Positions 1 to 7,438 of a DNA stretch of 12,155 nt are shown piece by piece. The stretch comes from Amoebophrya sp. AT5.2. Lineage: Eukaryota > Sar > Dinophyceae > Syndiniales > Amoebophryaceae. Under the pieces are notes generated by a model. That model did no database searches, had not been told where the DNA came from, and was given only the letters and a program-made list of their open reading frames with translations. The stretch is taken from positions 1-12,155 of the forward strand of contig RXOD01005878.1 in the NCBI GenBank assembly GCA_005223375.1, in the 5' to 3' direction. How positions within the stretch are numbered: the stretch's first letter is position 1; every line of letters begins with the position of its first letter. Made by a program: the position numbers and the translations under genes.

Positions 1-1372
1 CCGCGGCTTTCGCTCCGGCGCTGCCACCAGCTTCTGCTACCGGCGCCAGGTCTATCCCCATCCTCGCAGCGGCGCCGCTGGCAACCGCTTTCACCCCGAG
101 CAGTGCGGCGGCCGGGCCGGCCGCAATCGCGCTCGCGGATCCCACCAACACCATCTCCATCACGCCGCTCTGGACCAAGAAGCGCGTGCCGTACATCGTC
201 AACATCTTCCCGTCCAGTATCTTTCCCAGTATAGTTTCCGGACCCAAAAACGTCTTATACAGCAGTTGCCACCCCTCCAGGTGGCAAAACTCTTCCGCTA
301 GGTACTGCTCCACCGCGCTCGTGTTATACCTATTTGACTGCAGCGCAATGATGTTGTCCTTGGCGGGGTCATAAGAACTCTCGCCCCCGGCCCCGCGACT
401 CCACCCATTGTTTGCACTCCTTGCAGCCTTGACGAGCTGACGTTCGTTGTGGGCCTTGTTCCGGGAGACCAGGGTCTCGAAAAAGGCTTTCTGGTCTGCG
501 ACAGTGACGAAGTCGTTCGCGTGCACCCGGACGAGCAGGTGTAGCTTCGAGGTCGGCGGCAGCGCCACCTCCACGTCCTCCCCCTCCTCGTCGCCCGCGG
601 CTCCCTGCGGACCGTGGTACCGCGCCGTGGTGGCCGCGGCGGTGCACCAGTAGTAGGCGAGGAACTTGGAGGGTGGCGAGTAGATCTGCCACAGCCGGTT
701 GGGGACATCCACGCACCCAGTGATCGTGATCCCCCCGGCACCTGGAAGCATCAGCCACCCGCGCTCTGACGGACGCAGCATCGGCGGGCCGGCCCGTGTC
801 GTCGTGCTCGTGCTGGTGCTCGTCGTCATGCTCGTCGTGCTCGTAGTGTTGGAGTTGTCGAGTTCCGCCGATGTGCTTCCAGCTTCATGTTGTTCGTGTT
901 GTGCGGGTCCTTGTCCTTGTGTAGTTCCCTCGTCCTCTTGTTGTGGTTGATCCACGACCTGCGAAAATTTTCCTTGCGGTTGCGGTCGTTCTTCTTCTTC
1001 TTCTTCTTCTTCATCTTCTTCTTGCGCCGAAGGTTCTACTTGAGGCATGTTTTCTTGTTTTCGACCAACTTGATGGCCTTGCTCACCTTCTTGACCTTCT
1101 TGTTCAGAAGTGCTGGAAGGAGTGCTGTCCTGATGTGGTTGCCCCACCTCCTCCTTCTGCGCTGTCCCGTCCGCGTTCACTTGTACTGCTCCTGCACCTG
1201 CACCTCCTTCGTCTACTCCCCGTTGCTGCATGAAAGAGTTCCGATTCTCATTCCGGTTCGCTCTATGCTCCTCTTCGTCTTGTGCCGGCTTGCTGTCGCT
1301 GTATGTATGTGTCGGCCGCGCGCGCACGAAATGATCGAAAAGCGGATTAGAAAGTGAATTCGAAAAAAACAT
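1..1372 (-). CDS. Hypothetical protein, acidic and Ser/Thr-rich N-terminus, 3' end outside window
   Basis: An open frame of 457 codons runs from an ATG at 1372 to the left edge with no stop. A TAA lies in frame upstream at 1397-1399, so this is the first possible ATG. I do not recognise the family. Residues 1-200 look disordered: Gln/Glu/Gly-rich stretches, an acidic run at about 118-128 (two Glu, Asp, eight Glu), then a Thr/Ser linker at about 175-192. From about residue 200 the composition becomes globular, with aromatic motifs such as GWLMLPGAGG and PPSKFLAYYWC. The visible end is Ala/Gly-rich and hydrophobic (about 404-445, containing MVLVGSASAIAAG), possibly a membrane-associated helix. 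No signal peptide is obvious. Third positions are GC-rich throughout the globular part, supporting this frame over the two overlapping antisense frames that also stay open for more than 100 codons at 298-758. The upstream gap carries a CGCTAGAAGTA motif about 60 bp before the start. Confidence 0.83.
   Translation of the reverse strand, partial: MFFSNSLSNPLFDHFVRARPTHTYSDSKPAQDEEEHRANRNENRNSFMQQRGVDEGGAGAGAVQVNADGTAQKEEVGQPHQDSTPSSTSEQEGQEGEQGHQVGRKQENMPQVEPSAQEEDEEEEEEEERPQPQGKFSQVVDQPQQEDEGTTQGQGPAQHEQHEAGSTSAELDNSNTTSTTSMTTSTSTSTTTRAGPPMLRPSERGWLMLPGAGGITITGCVDVPNRLWQIYSPPSKFLAYYWCTAAATTARYHGPQGAAGDEEGEDVEVALPPTSKLHLLVRVHANDFVTVADQKAFFETLVSRNKAHNERQLVKAARSANNGWSRGAGGESSYDPAKDNIIALQSNRYNTSAVEQYLAEEFCHLEGWQLLYKTFLGPETILGKILDGKMLTMYGTRFLVQSGVMEMVLVGSASAIAAGPAAALLGVKAVASGAAARMGIDLAPVAEAGGSAGAKAA
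985..1021 (-). repeat. GAA/TTC microsatellite encoding a poly-Glu run
   Basis: Eight consecutive TTC triplets (989-1012, GAA on the coding strand), one ATC, then two more TTC. In frame they encode an acidic run of Glu broken by one Asp in the protein that starts at 1372. Being a triplet repeat, length changes would stay in frame. Confidence 0.85.
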
Positions 1373-1431
1373 TTTCCGTCGTTCTCTTGCTTGTGCTTAC
1401 ACGACGTCTACGAGCCGCACGCCGTGAAGCC

Positions 1432-1442
1432 TACTTCTAGCG
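1432..1442 (-). promoter_or_regulatory. CGCTAGAAGTA motif upstream of the gene starting at 1372
   Basis: Minus strand reads CGCTAGAAGTA, about 60 bp before the ATG at 1372. The same 11-mer with a Y at position 10 recurs at 4795-4805 and 4930-4940, and the CTAGAAG core at three more sites, all between genes. It may be a promoter element or a splice acceptor (TAG before AAG); the sequence alone does not decide. Confidence 0.4.
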
Positions 1443-1457
1443 AGCACCCTGGAGAGA

Positions 1458-1484
1458 ATGCGCATGCGCATCTGCATGCGCACG
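1458..1484. repeat. Alternating purine-pyrimidine ATGCGC tract
   Basis: ATGCGCATGCGCAT at 1458-1471 alternates perfectly, and a second alternating block, TGCATGCGCACG, follows at 1473-1484. Such runs can adopt Z-DNA. It lies about 90 to 110 bp upstream of the start at 1372. Function is inferred only. Confidence 0.55.
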
Positions 1485-1736
1485 GGCACCGAGAAATATC
1501 AAGATGGGCGCGCACCATGATCGGTACCGGCGGCGGGAGGGAGCGAAGCCGCGCACCGAAGATCATGCCGACGCCGATCTTCTAGTCCTGCTCCTGGAAA
1601 ACATCTGCTGGACCGATTCCGATACACAGACACATCCAGGCTGCAGCGCGGCGGCTTCGGCTTCGGATAGTTTTGGTTTTCAGTGACTGATGAACATGAA
1701 GATGTTGAAAGCAGACGAGCTACTAAAGAGAATCCC

Positions 1737-1753
1737 CTGTAGAAAAAAAAAAA
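1737..1753 (-). other. Candidate 3' splice acceptor, T11 then CTACAG
   Basis: On the minus strand eleven T are followed by CTACAG and then GGGATTC, a textbook acceptor. The nearest start downstream is 1372, about 365 nt away, and only about 110 bp lie between this site and the end of the preceding gene at 1854. A cis intron would therefore need its 5' exon inside the neighbour's 3' region. Trans-splicing of a leader would fit the spacing, but no leader gene is visible. Confidence 0.35.
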
Positions 1754-1774
1754 CAAACATTTCATTGATTTCAA

Positions 1775-1790
1775 GTACGCGCTCGCGTAC
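1775..1790. repeat. Inverted repeat GTACGCG-CT-CGCGTAC
   Basis: Perfect 7-bp arms (1775-1781 and 1784-1790) separated by two bases, 64 to 79 bp beyond the stop at 1854. No T-run follows directly on the minus strand, so a bacterial-type terminator is not indicated. It may form a small hairpin in the 3' UTR of the preceding gene. Confidence 0.5.
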
Positions 1791-1853
1791 GCTTTAGAAG
1801 TAGGAAGATCAAAACAACATTTCTCCTATAAATAAAGAACTTTTTTATTTTAT

Positions 1854-3350
1854 TCATTTAAACGCTCCTGCACAGGCAAAAGCACGACTCGGTGATTTTT
1901 TTCGACCCTGTTTAAAAAGAAGCGACGCGACCTTCTGCTGTGGGGAGGTTTTCTCCTGCTGTTCTGTTAGTTGCGCGACCTTCTCGAACTTGTCCCGCTG
2001 TTGAGCTAGCTGCGCGACGTCACCTTCGTCTTCCCTTACGAGCTGTGCGCCGTCCTGCCACGTCTCGCCCGCGAACCCGCCGCCGCAAAGCGCGAGTCCC
2101 ACGGCCTCCTCGGCGCTTTCGGACCATTCCTTCCCGTTGTCTTCATCAGAATCAAGCAGATCGTCTTCATCAGAGTCATGATCATCTTCCGCCTCGTCGT
2201 CCTCTTCTCGGCCGTCTTGCCCTGTACTGCCTCTGGAATCGCGTTCCCCCCACCGATTGCGGCTTGCGTCGCGACTCGAGCTGGTTGCTGATGTGCCTCG
2301 GCCGGTGCCGCGGTTGTAGAGATCAACTACCTGCCCCTTCTTGTCGTCCTTGCCTGCCCGTCCGATGAATCTGTTACGGAGGGTCTTCCAGCGCTTCCTA
2401 ACAGCGTCGGACGTAGCAGTCGCGAAAGCTGACAATGCGACTGATGGCCCTGGCAACGTCGCACTGGAGCTGCGCTCGTCGTGCCCTGGCGGTGCCCTCC
2501 TGGCATTGGCATTACCTCCGCCTGGTTCTTCATCAACACGACACGCGAATGATTTTCCACCTCCCGTGCGCGTCGTGCTGTCGGTCTGCTCAACTTTTCC
2601 CCCGTGTTTGCGGCACTCCTTCATCGCTTTCTGTCTCGATAATTTCTCTTCTACTCGCGCCTGTTGATCCGCCCGACCGTACCGAACGTGGCATTTTTCG
2701 AGCAACGTCAGCTCCTGTTCGCCGAGAACATCCTTCTCGGCGGCCTGCGCATCCTTCATCTCCGCGCCTGCAGACTTTTCTTCGCCGCGTCCCGTGCGCT
2801 TCTCCGCGGCCGCCGCCGACAGCAGCAGCTCGGTCTTTTTGTGCTTCAACTCTTCAATCTTGCAGATGCACCTTGCATCCAGGTGGTGCAAAGACGTACT
2901 CGCCAGCCGCCAGGAAACTTTCAGCGAGTTCAGCTCCTTCGCTTCTGTTTCATCCGGCTCGTCGTGCTGCGAGTGGTCATGCTGTTCTTGGTCGTGGAGT
3001 GGGTCGATGTCGTCAACAGCTTCGGGGTCGGCTGAAGCTGAAGGTGACGCAGCTGTAGCTGTTTTCTTCTTCGCATTCGCGGTTGCATTCACATTCAAAG
3101 TATCCCCGCCAAACAGGTAGCCAAAAATGTTTGTCTGGTGCTCTCGTTGCTCCAAGTGATGGAGCTGTTCTTGCTGCTGGTGCTGGTGCTGCCCCTGCAG
3201 CTGCTTTTCGGAGAGGCCGAGCTGCTCCTGCTGCTTGATCTGGGTGGAGACGCGTTCTCTCCGCTTGGTGGAAAGCTGCACAGCGGAAATCTCTCTGGTT
3301 GTACCTGCCAGACCCGTAAGGGTCAGGAGGACCGCCAGCAGGCGCGCCAT
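1854..3350 (-). CDS. Putative secreted Gln/His-rich coiled-coil protein
   Basis: 498 residues from ATG at 3350 (context ATCATGGCG) to TGA at 1854. The frame also reads two codons further up from a GTG, but the ATG is the natural eukaryotic start. Residues 1-23 form a signal peptide: short basic start, hydrophobic core LLAVLLTLTGLAG, then a polar region. About 38-73 is Gln/His/Glu-rich. An Asn-Ala-Thr glycosylation sequon lies near 88. Residues about 138-250 are helical and charged, probably coiled coil, with cysteines at about 161, 163, 220 and 246 that could form disulfides. A Gly/Ser/Arg-rich region and an acidic Asp/Glu block (about 375-405) follow. Near the C-terminus VAQL occurs twice, each followed by a Gln-rich stretch. 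No known domain is recognised. The signal peptide suggests the secretory route or, in an alveolate, a plastid or secretory-organelle destination (inference). Confidence 0.83.
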   Translation of the reverse strand: MARLLAVLLTLTGLAGTTREISAVQLSTKRRERVSTQIKQQEQLGLSEKQLQGQHQHQQQEQLHHLEQREHQTNIFGYLFGGDTLNVNATANAKKKTATAASPSASADPEAVDDIDPLHDQEQHDHSQHDEPDETEAKELNSLKVSWRLASTSLHHLDARCICKIEELKHKKTELLLSAAAAEKRTGRGEEKSAGAEMKDAQAAEKDVLGEQELTLLEKCHVRYGRADQQARVEEKLSRQKAMKECRKHGGKVEQTDSTTRTGGGKSFACRVDEEPGGGNANARRAPPGHDERSSSATLPGPSVALSAFATATSDAVRKRWKTLRNRFIGRAGKDDKKGQVVDLYNRGTGRGTSATSSSRDASRNRWGERDSRGSTGQDGREEDDEAEDDHDSDEDDLLDSDEDNGKEWSESAEEAVGLALCGGGFAGETWQDGAQLVREDEGDVAQLAQQRDKFEKVAQLTEQQEKTSPQQKVASLLFKQGRKKSPSRAFACAGAFK

Positions 3351-4130
3351 GATCACGATCAGATAAAAAAAATAAATATTTCTTCAGTCGCACTAGTGGC
3401 AGAGGCAGTTGTACTAGTAGTTCTGCATGAGTATGAGCATCGCTTCGCATGTGAATGGAGGATGCATCTGCACGGTGCAAAACTGAAATAAAATGAAGCG
3501 GGCGTGGTTCCTGAGAGCAGGGGTCCAGAATCACAAGATCGATGCACCAAGAAAATTTCCACGAGGACCAGACACACACGACACCGACGAACCGCACACG
3601 TTGAGATTCAGGGAGTGAATGAAAGAAAGTAGAAGACGAGAACCGACAGAAATATCAACGCACGTCGCGGCTGCCGACGTAGATCATTGTCACAGTATAG
3701 CACGAGGACCGACACAGACAGGCGAATTGGAGGAGCGAAAGAATAGGGCCGTAGGAGTAGGCTCGCACTGCGGCAGACATATTAATAAATTTGTTTTCAC
3801 CGGCGAACGCGACAATAAACCGAAAGGAAATACGAGGGACGGCTGTTGACCCTGGGTAGAGACCGAGACAGCACGAAACGAACGACCGAAAATATGCTCG
3901 CGCGAAGCATCAACACACCGCCACTTCTTTCGCGTGCGACCGAATGAACTACTTGATCTTGAACGTACTAAAGGAGGTAAAGAGCAAAACACTACGTGTT
4001 CGGTGTCGCTATCGGTTACGGTTTCGGGATCGGGGGTATCGGTGCCTCGTCGTGCTAGTAACTTCCTGATGCAGCACTTGAACTCGTGTATTTCAATTTT
4101 TCTGACGTAGACGTTGATATCATTGCTTCG
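3351..4130. other. Intergenic region, no convincing gene
   Basis: 780 bp between the secreted-protein start and the BSD gene end. The minus strand just before the start at 3350 has a T8 tract (3365-3372) without an AG, so it is not a clear acceptor. Two ACTAGT sites lie 42 and 63 bp upstream. Short open frames exist: 76 codons on plus at 3619-3849, and 41 codons on minus from 3780 to 3655 with GC-rich third positions and a hydrophobic stretch. Neither has enough support to call. The plus strand has AATAAA near 3486. The minus strand is pyrimidine-rich over about 3600-3780, compatible with a long 5' UTR. Confidence 0.4.
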
Positions 4131-4754
4131 TCAACATGGGTGTTCATCCTTTATTCTTGGCGAACTCGTCGTCATGTTGAAAGTTTTTTTCCCAACGATT
4201 GCAGACAGCTCTACATCATTCGTACGATCGTACGAGTCCCGGCCCCCGCGATCGGCGCGTTGGCGCGAGGTGCTGGAGGCGCTTGTGGGCTGCAATGGCG
4301 GGAGCGGCCCCGTCCCCCCGGTGACGAGCGTCCGGAGGGCACAAAAGTACAGGTACCAGAAGTCCGTCTCCCGCATGCGCCCGGGCACGAGGCGAAACCG
4401 CGTCTGCGCGGCCTCCGGGGAAAGATTCAGAATCAACCGCCCAAACCTGTCCACGGCAGCCGAGGCGGTCCGTTCCTTCGCGGCTACCGCGTCCGGTGAA
4501 AACATGCCGCCGTTCACCTCGCGCATGAGCAGCAGCTTCTCAGCCAGAGCATCTGATGAAGTTGTAGAGGACGATGTGGCAGTGCAAATGCAGGCGTGCA
4601 TGAAACTAGGCGCGGTGGTGGCCTCGAGATCCGTCGTCCCGTCGTCCAACCAGGCGAAGAGCTCGCGTAAAATCTTCGCGTCGGCAGCCGAGAAATAAGC
4701 CTCTGCTGTGGGAGGTGTGCTGGAGGATCCGCTCCTGGAGCCTGCGTTTCCCAT
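4131..4754 (-). CDS. BSD-domain protein with N-terminal myristoylation motif
   Basis: 207 residues from ATG at 4754 to TGA at 4131. The start MGNAGSRS fits N-myristoylation: Gly2 and Ser6, with small residues between. A BSD domain occupies about residues 84-144. It shows the family signature of a helix ending LILNLSPEAAQTRFRLVP (108-124), then DFWYLYF (131-137) containing the invariant Phe-Trp pair. BSD domains occur in TFIIH p62/Tfb1 and in synapse-associated and DOS2-like proteins. The small size, membrane-anchor motif and absence of other domains resemble the second group rather than TFIIH (inference). After about residue 150 the protein becomes Ser/Pro-rich and its third positions less GC-rich, so the last 50 residues are less certain and could hide an unseen splice. 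Two CGCTAGAAG motifs lie 41 and 176 bp upstream, and a plus-strand gene may start divergently at 5245. Confidence 0.9.
   Translation of the reverse strand: MGNAGSRSGSSSTPPTAEAYFSAADAKILRELFAWLDDGTTDLEATTAPSFMHACICTATSSSTTSSDALAEKLLLMREVNGGMFSPDAVAAKERTASAAVDRFGRLILNLSPEAAQTRFRLVPGRMRETDFWYLYFCALRTLVTGGTGPLPPLQPTSASSTSRQRADRGGRDSYDRTNDVELSAIVGKKTFNMTTSSPRIKDEHPC
4220..4235. repeat. 16-bp perfect palindrome TCGTACGATCGTACGA
   Basis: A fully self-complementary 16-mer in the 3' part of the BSD-gene coding frame, where it encodes the region around DSYDRTND. It could be a binding site for a dimeric protein or chance. Confidence 0.6.
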
Positions 4755-4794
4755 GCTAGTGGTACTAGTCGTGAAAGTGGTGGAATCTTCTACT

Positions 4795-4805
4795 TGCTTC
4801 TAGCG
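4795..4805 (-). promoter_or_regulatory. CGCTAGAAGCA motif upstream of the BSD gene
   Basis: Minus strand CGCTAGAAGCA, 41 bp before the ATG at 4754. A related TAGAAG follows a few bases nearer the start. It matches the site at 1432-1442 at 10 of 11 positions and has a similar distance to its gene. Confidence 0.4.
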
Positions 4806-4929
4806 CAACATATTTTTTTTATGTTCTCAGTCGTCGCTGTCGCCCCCAATCTTTTAATTTCAAACAGACCGAGACCGCGATATCGTACCGCTACGGGACC
4901 CACACCCAGGCGGCCTTTGCCTTACAACA

Positions 4930-4940
4930 TACTTCTAGCG
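4930..4940 (-). promoter_or_regulatory. CGCTAGAAGTA motif, second copy upstream of the BSD gene
   Basis: Minus strand CGCTAGAAGTA, identical to the 11-mer at 1432-1442, about 176 bp upstream of the BSD start. Confidence 0.35.
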
Positions 4941-5208
4941 AAAGTATCTTCTTGACCTCGTAGTTAGTGCCATGATAGTAGCTACAAGTTGTACAGCTGA
5001 CTCCTGGTACGACTACCACTACGAGTCTCACACACTCTCTAAAGTTTTTTTAGTATAGTCCTTACGATCCTCTAAGGGTGTCCTTGATTGAGTTTATTGA
5101 GATTGTGATTGAGATGGGCCAATGAATTACTAGTTCTTCTCGAGTCTCGTAGTTGCGCGTGACCACGAGTCGTTGCGCTTGCGGCACGGCCCGGCGCCCG
5201 CGCCTTGA

Positions 5209-5214
5209 TATAAT
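5209..5214 (+). promoter_or_regulatory. TATA-like box before the proposed plus-strand gene
   Basis: TATAAT 31 bp before the ATG at 5245, just after a GC-rich stretch. If it is a true TATA box the 5' UTR would be only a few bases long, so it may be incidental. Confidence 0.2.
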
Positions 5215-5244
5215 GAGCAGGCGCGTCCGCGAGGGTGCGGATGA

Positions 5245-5823
5245 ATGGATCACGATCACGAGCCTTGGGGTTGGGTCCGACACTTTGCTTTGTTGTTCTC
5301 GAATGCAGACACGAGGAACAGCATTGCTTTACTTGGTTTGCGGTTGGCTTTCGTGCTGATGATCATCACGATCATTCAGTGCGTCTACGTAGATCGGCAG
5401 GGTACGCGAGCTGTCGACCTGGTGCTTGTACATTCTTTCTTGATGGATACACCATTTTTGCGAATATGCATGGGTTTCGTTTCCACTTCAGACGCGGAAG
5501 CCATCATGTCTGTGTGGGCTCAAAATTCGCATACAGGAGGAGAAGAAGGCGTGACGCAGTCAACCATGCCTACGAGGTGCGGGAGGTTCTGTCGCTCGTC
5601 CTCGTGCTCTCAATCTCATCTGGTACAGTATCTAGGTGGAGGTAATCCGTAAGCGTATAGTCAGACAGTTAGTATCAGCACGTAAATTTTTGCTGGTTGT
5701 TGAGACGTCGCACAACCACAACCACAACATCTACAGGCCCACTCCGGCTCTGCTTCTGGTGATTCTGCTGCTCCTCCTGGTGCTGGTACAACTGGTTCAA
5801 CAACAACATCTGGTAGGAGCTAG
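5245..5823 (+). CDS. Proposed two-exon gene, small single-pass membrane protein
   Basis: Exon 1 is read from ATG 5245 to 5641 and exon 2 from 5705 to TAG 5821-5823. They are separated by a 63-nt GT-AG intron (5642-5704) starting GTAATC and ending in TTTTTGCTGGTTGTTGAG. The join is in phase and gives 171 residues; unspliced, the frame stops four codons into the intron. A hydrophobic segment at about 26-49 (containing LRLAFVLMIITIIQCVYV) is a likely membrane helix. It is followed by a moderately polar region with a Cys/Ser cluster (RCGRFCRSSSCSQ), and exon 2 adds a Pro/Gln then Ser/Gly/Ala/Thr-rich tail. I do not recognise the family. A second plus frame from 5235 is also open for 136 codons, and third positions are less GC-rich than in neighbours, so this is a hypothesis. 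The gene would converge with the one ending at 6071, with 247 bp between. Confidence 0.35.
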
Positions 5824-6070
5824 TAATCTATTGGCACTTCTGCTACGGGTGAAATGAAACGGAAACGGATGCGGATTAAGAAAAATGATGAACATGAATT
5901 TGAATTTGAATATGAAAGGCAAAGGTAGAGCTGGAGGCGTCTATAATTAGTACTTGCACTCGCACGCTTGCTCTACGATTGCTTCGCCGAATGTGCACGA
6001 CGTACCACCCGCACCTGACGCAGAGGCACACATGGACTTGGACATGCAAGCTCAAGCCTTTACCGGCTCT
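5824..6070. other. Short convergent intergenic region
   Basis: This stretch between two proposed gene ends is purine-rich and has a small tandem GAATTT repeat near 5895-5912. No gene or clear terminator is seen, and no AATAAA follows the stop at 6071 on the minus strand. Confidence 0.3.
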
Positions 6071-6172
6071 TTATTCATCACTATCGTCATCGTCTTCGTC
6101 GTCGCTGTCGTCATCATCGTCGCTGTCGTCATCCTCATCGCTGTCGTCATCGTCGTCATCTTCGGAGTCGCT
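6071..6172 (-). repeat. Asp/Ser triplet repeat encoding the acidic C-terminus
   Basis: Imperfect repeats of GAC/GAT with interspersed TCA-like and AGC triplets (GTC/ATC/GCT on plus). They encode about 34 residues of Asp, Ser and Glu up to the stop. The plus strand reads as spurious Val/Ile or Ser runs. Confidence 0.8.
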
Positions 6173-7438
6173 GCTTCTGTTGGTCGCTCCCTGCATTCTT
6201 GACGTCAGCGCCTGAGACAGTCTCTGCAGCGCTGCTTGCGACGTCGGGTGCGCGGAGGCCCCGCCTTCGTCGTCGCTGCTGTCCTCATCAGATGAGTCTG
6301 AGTCCGAGTCGTCCTCTTCCTCGTCGTCCTCGTGCGGAAAGTCACCTTTGCCCTCACTACTGGCGCCCGACTGCCCGAAATCTTCGTCTTCCTTCGGCTC
6401 TGCCAGTGCCAGCGTGAGCCCTGGATTCAGCTTCACCTTCTCTAGGCCCTTCGTGATCTCGGTCCGCATTTGCGCCCCCAAGTCTCCCGCTGCCCCGAGG
6501 TCCTCCCACATCTGGCGGGCCCGCTCCGCCTCGCGTTGCTGCTCCTCCTTCCGCTGCGCGTTGTTCTGCGCGGTGAGGTCCTCGACGCGGTCAGTGAGCA
6601 CCTTGCCCAGCCAGGGGGCCAGCGGAAACATGCCCTCCTCGGGCTTCGCCAGCTCGCGCATGCGCTCCAGCTCCGCCGCGGTCAACCGCTTGTCGTCGCT
6701 CGGCGGCAGCGGGCGGCTCCAGACGTGGCCCAGCGGCTCCCTCAGCGCGTGCCACTCGTCCAGCGGGAACCGGTTGCCCGCCCGGCCACTGCCCGCGCCG
6801 CCCATGTGTGAGAATTCCGGAAAAACGTTTTTCGCCAGCGCGTTCTTGACCGTCTTTTGCCCGTCTCGGTCGTACACCTGCTCAGCCTCAGCGATGTACC
6901 GCAGCCGCCCCTTGTTCTGGGCTCGGAGGTACTTCGTGATCGCGTAGCCTCCGTGCGCTCCGTTCGGGTCGTTCGGGCCCCCCCGCTCCGCGACGCTCAG
7001 CGCACCGTTGTTGCCCGTGATGATCTCCTCCCGCTCCAGATACTCCTGCCGGACGTGCAGCAACTCCTCCAGCATGTGCACCAGCATCATCAACAGCTGC
7101 CCCTTCTTCACAAGCATCGACACGTCCCGTTCGGTCGACGCCGCGATATTGCTCCGCGGCACCAGCCCGCACGCCACCGCCCTCTCCAGGAAGAGCAGTG
7201 CGTGCCGAATTTCGATGCGCGTCTCCGCCTCCACGTTCCAGAAGGCGTGCTGCAATTCCTGGTCCTTATCCTTCAGCCCCTGCGTGCGAAACGACATCCG
7301 GTCCCGGTAATTCAGCAACTTCGAAAACTCGTGCGCCCTCTGAACGCACGCGGCGCTTCGCTTCTCTCCAATATGCAGTGGGCTCAGCCGGTGAAAAATC
7401 AACCGCGATGAATGAATGCAACACGACTTCTACTCCAT
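6071..7438 (-). CDS. Hypothetical helical protein with acidic Asp/Ser tail; 51-nt intron proposed at start
   Basis: The main frame ends at TAA 6071 and stays open upstream to about 7400, but it contains no ATG before the one at 7297. An ATG at 7436-7438 is in the same frame but is followed at once by GAG TAG. Removing a GT-AG intron at 7383-7433 (GTAGAA to CTGAG, with a TTTTT tract about 12 nt before its end) joins ATGGA to the frame and gives 438 residues starting MDPLHIGEK. Without splicing, the start would be ATG 7297 (408 residues). The 35 codons upstream of 7297 have GC-rich third positions like the rest, favouring the longer protein. The first 150 residues look helical and conserved in style (RIEIRHALLFLERAV, LMMLVHMLEELLHVRQEYLE), a charged coiled coil lies at about 280-315, and the last 95 residues are acidic, ending in an Asp/Ser/Glu tail. 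No family is recognised. Acidic tails are common in chromatin and chaperone proteins, which is only suggestive. Confidence 0.78.

Larger units (their letters stand above)
1373..1853. other. Intergenic region with splice-acceptor-like and repeat signals
   Basis: This gap separates the gene starting at 1372 from the gene ending at 1854. It holds two copies of the CTAGAAG core (minus strand; 1434-1440 and 1579-1585), an alternating purine-pyrimidine run around 1458-1484, a T11 tract followed by CTACAG on the minus strand (1737-1753), and a GTACGCG/CGCGTAC inverted repeat (1775-1790). A 60-codon plus-strand frame at 1504-1686 has a good ATG context (AAGATGG) and fairly GC-rich third positions, but a competing minus-strand frame overlaps it, so neither is called a gene. 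Just after the stop at 1854 the minus strand reads TGAATAAAATAAAA, which includes AATAAA and may serve as a poly(A) signal. Confidence 0.5.
4755..5244. other. Putative bidirectional upstream region
   Basis: 490 bp between the start of the minus-strand BSD gene and the ATG of the proposed plus-strand gene at 5245. It holds two CGCTAGAAG motifs (minus strand), an AT-rich ATAAAAAAAATAT box on the minus strand about 60 bp before the BSD start, a plus-strand TTTTTTTAG acceptor-like site near 5045-5052, and TATAAT 31 bp before 5245. No coding frame of interest was seen. Confidence 0.4.

Noticed and set aside
298..758. Two long minus-strand frames (147 and 129 codons) at the left end
   Set aside because: They overlap the third minus frame, which is open from 1372 to the edge with better composition; they are Arg/Pro-rich shadows of GC-rich coding.
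887..1357. Plus-strand frame of 156 codons rich in Leu, Phe and Cys
   Set aside because: It is the exact antisense of the acidic, Gln-rich coding run; the Phe/Leu runs come from GAA and CAA codons read backwards.
1504..1686. 60-codon plus-strand frame with a good ATG context
   Set aside because: It overlaps a comparable minus-strand frame and the probable 5' UTR of the gene starting at 1372; too short to decide by composition.
3619..3849. 76-codon plus-strand frame
   Set aside because: Third positions are not GC-biased, composition is unremarkable and no supporting signal is present.
3392..5134. Several ACTAGT hexamers near two start codons
   Set aside because: About three are expected by chance in a window of this size, and the spacing to starts is not consistent.
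5954..6215. Plus-strand frames with Val/Ile or Ser runs resembling a membrane helix
   Set aside because: They are antisense to the Asp/Ser repeat at the end of the minus-strand gene.
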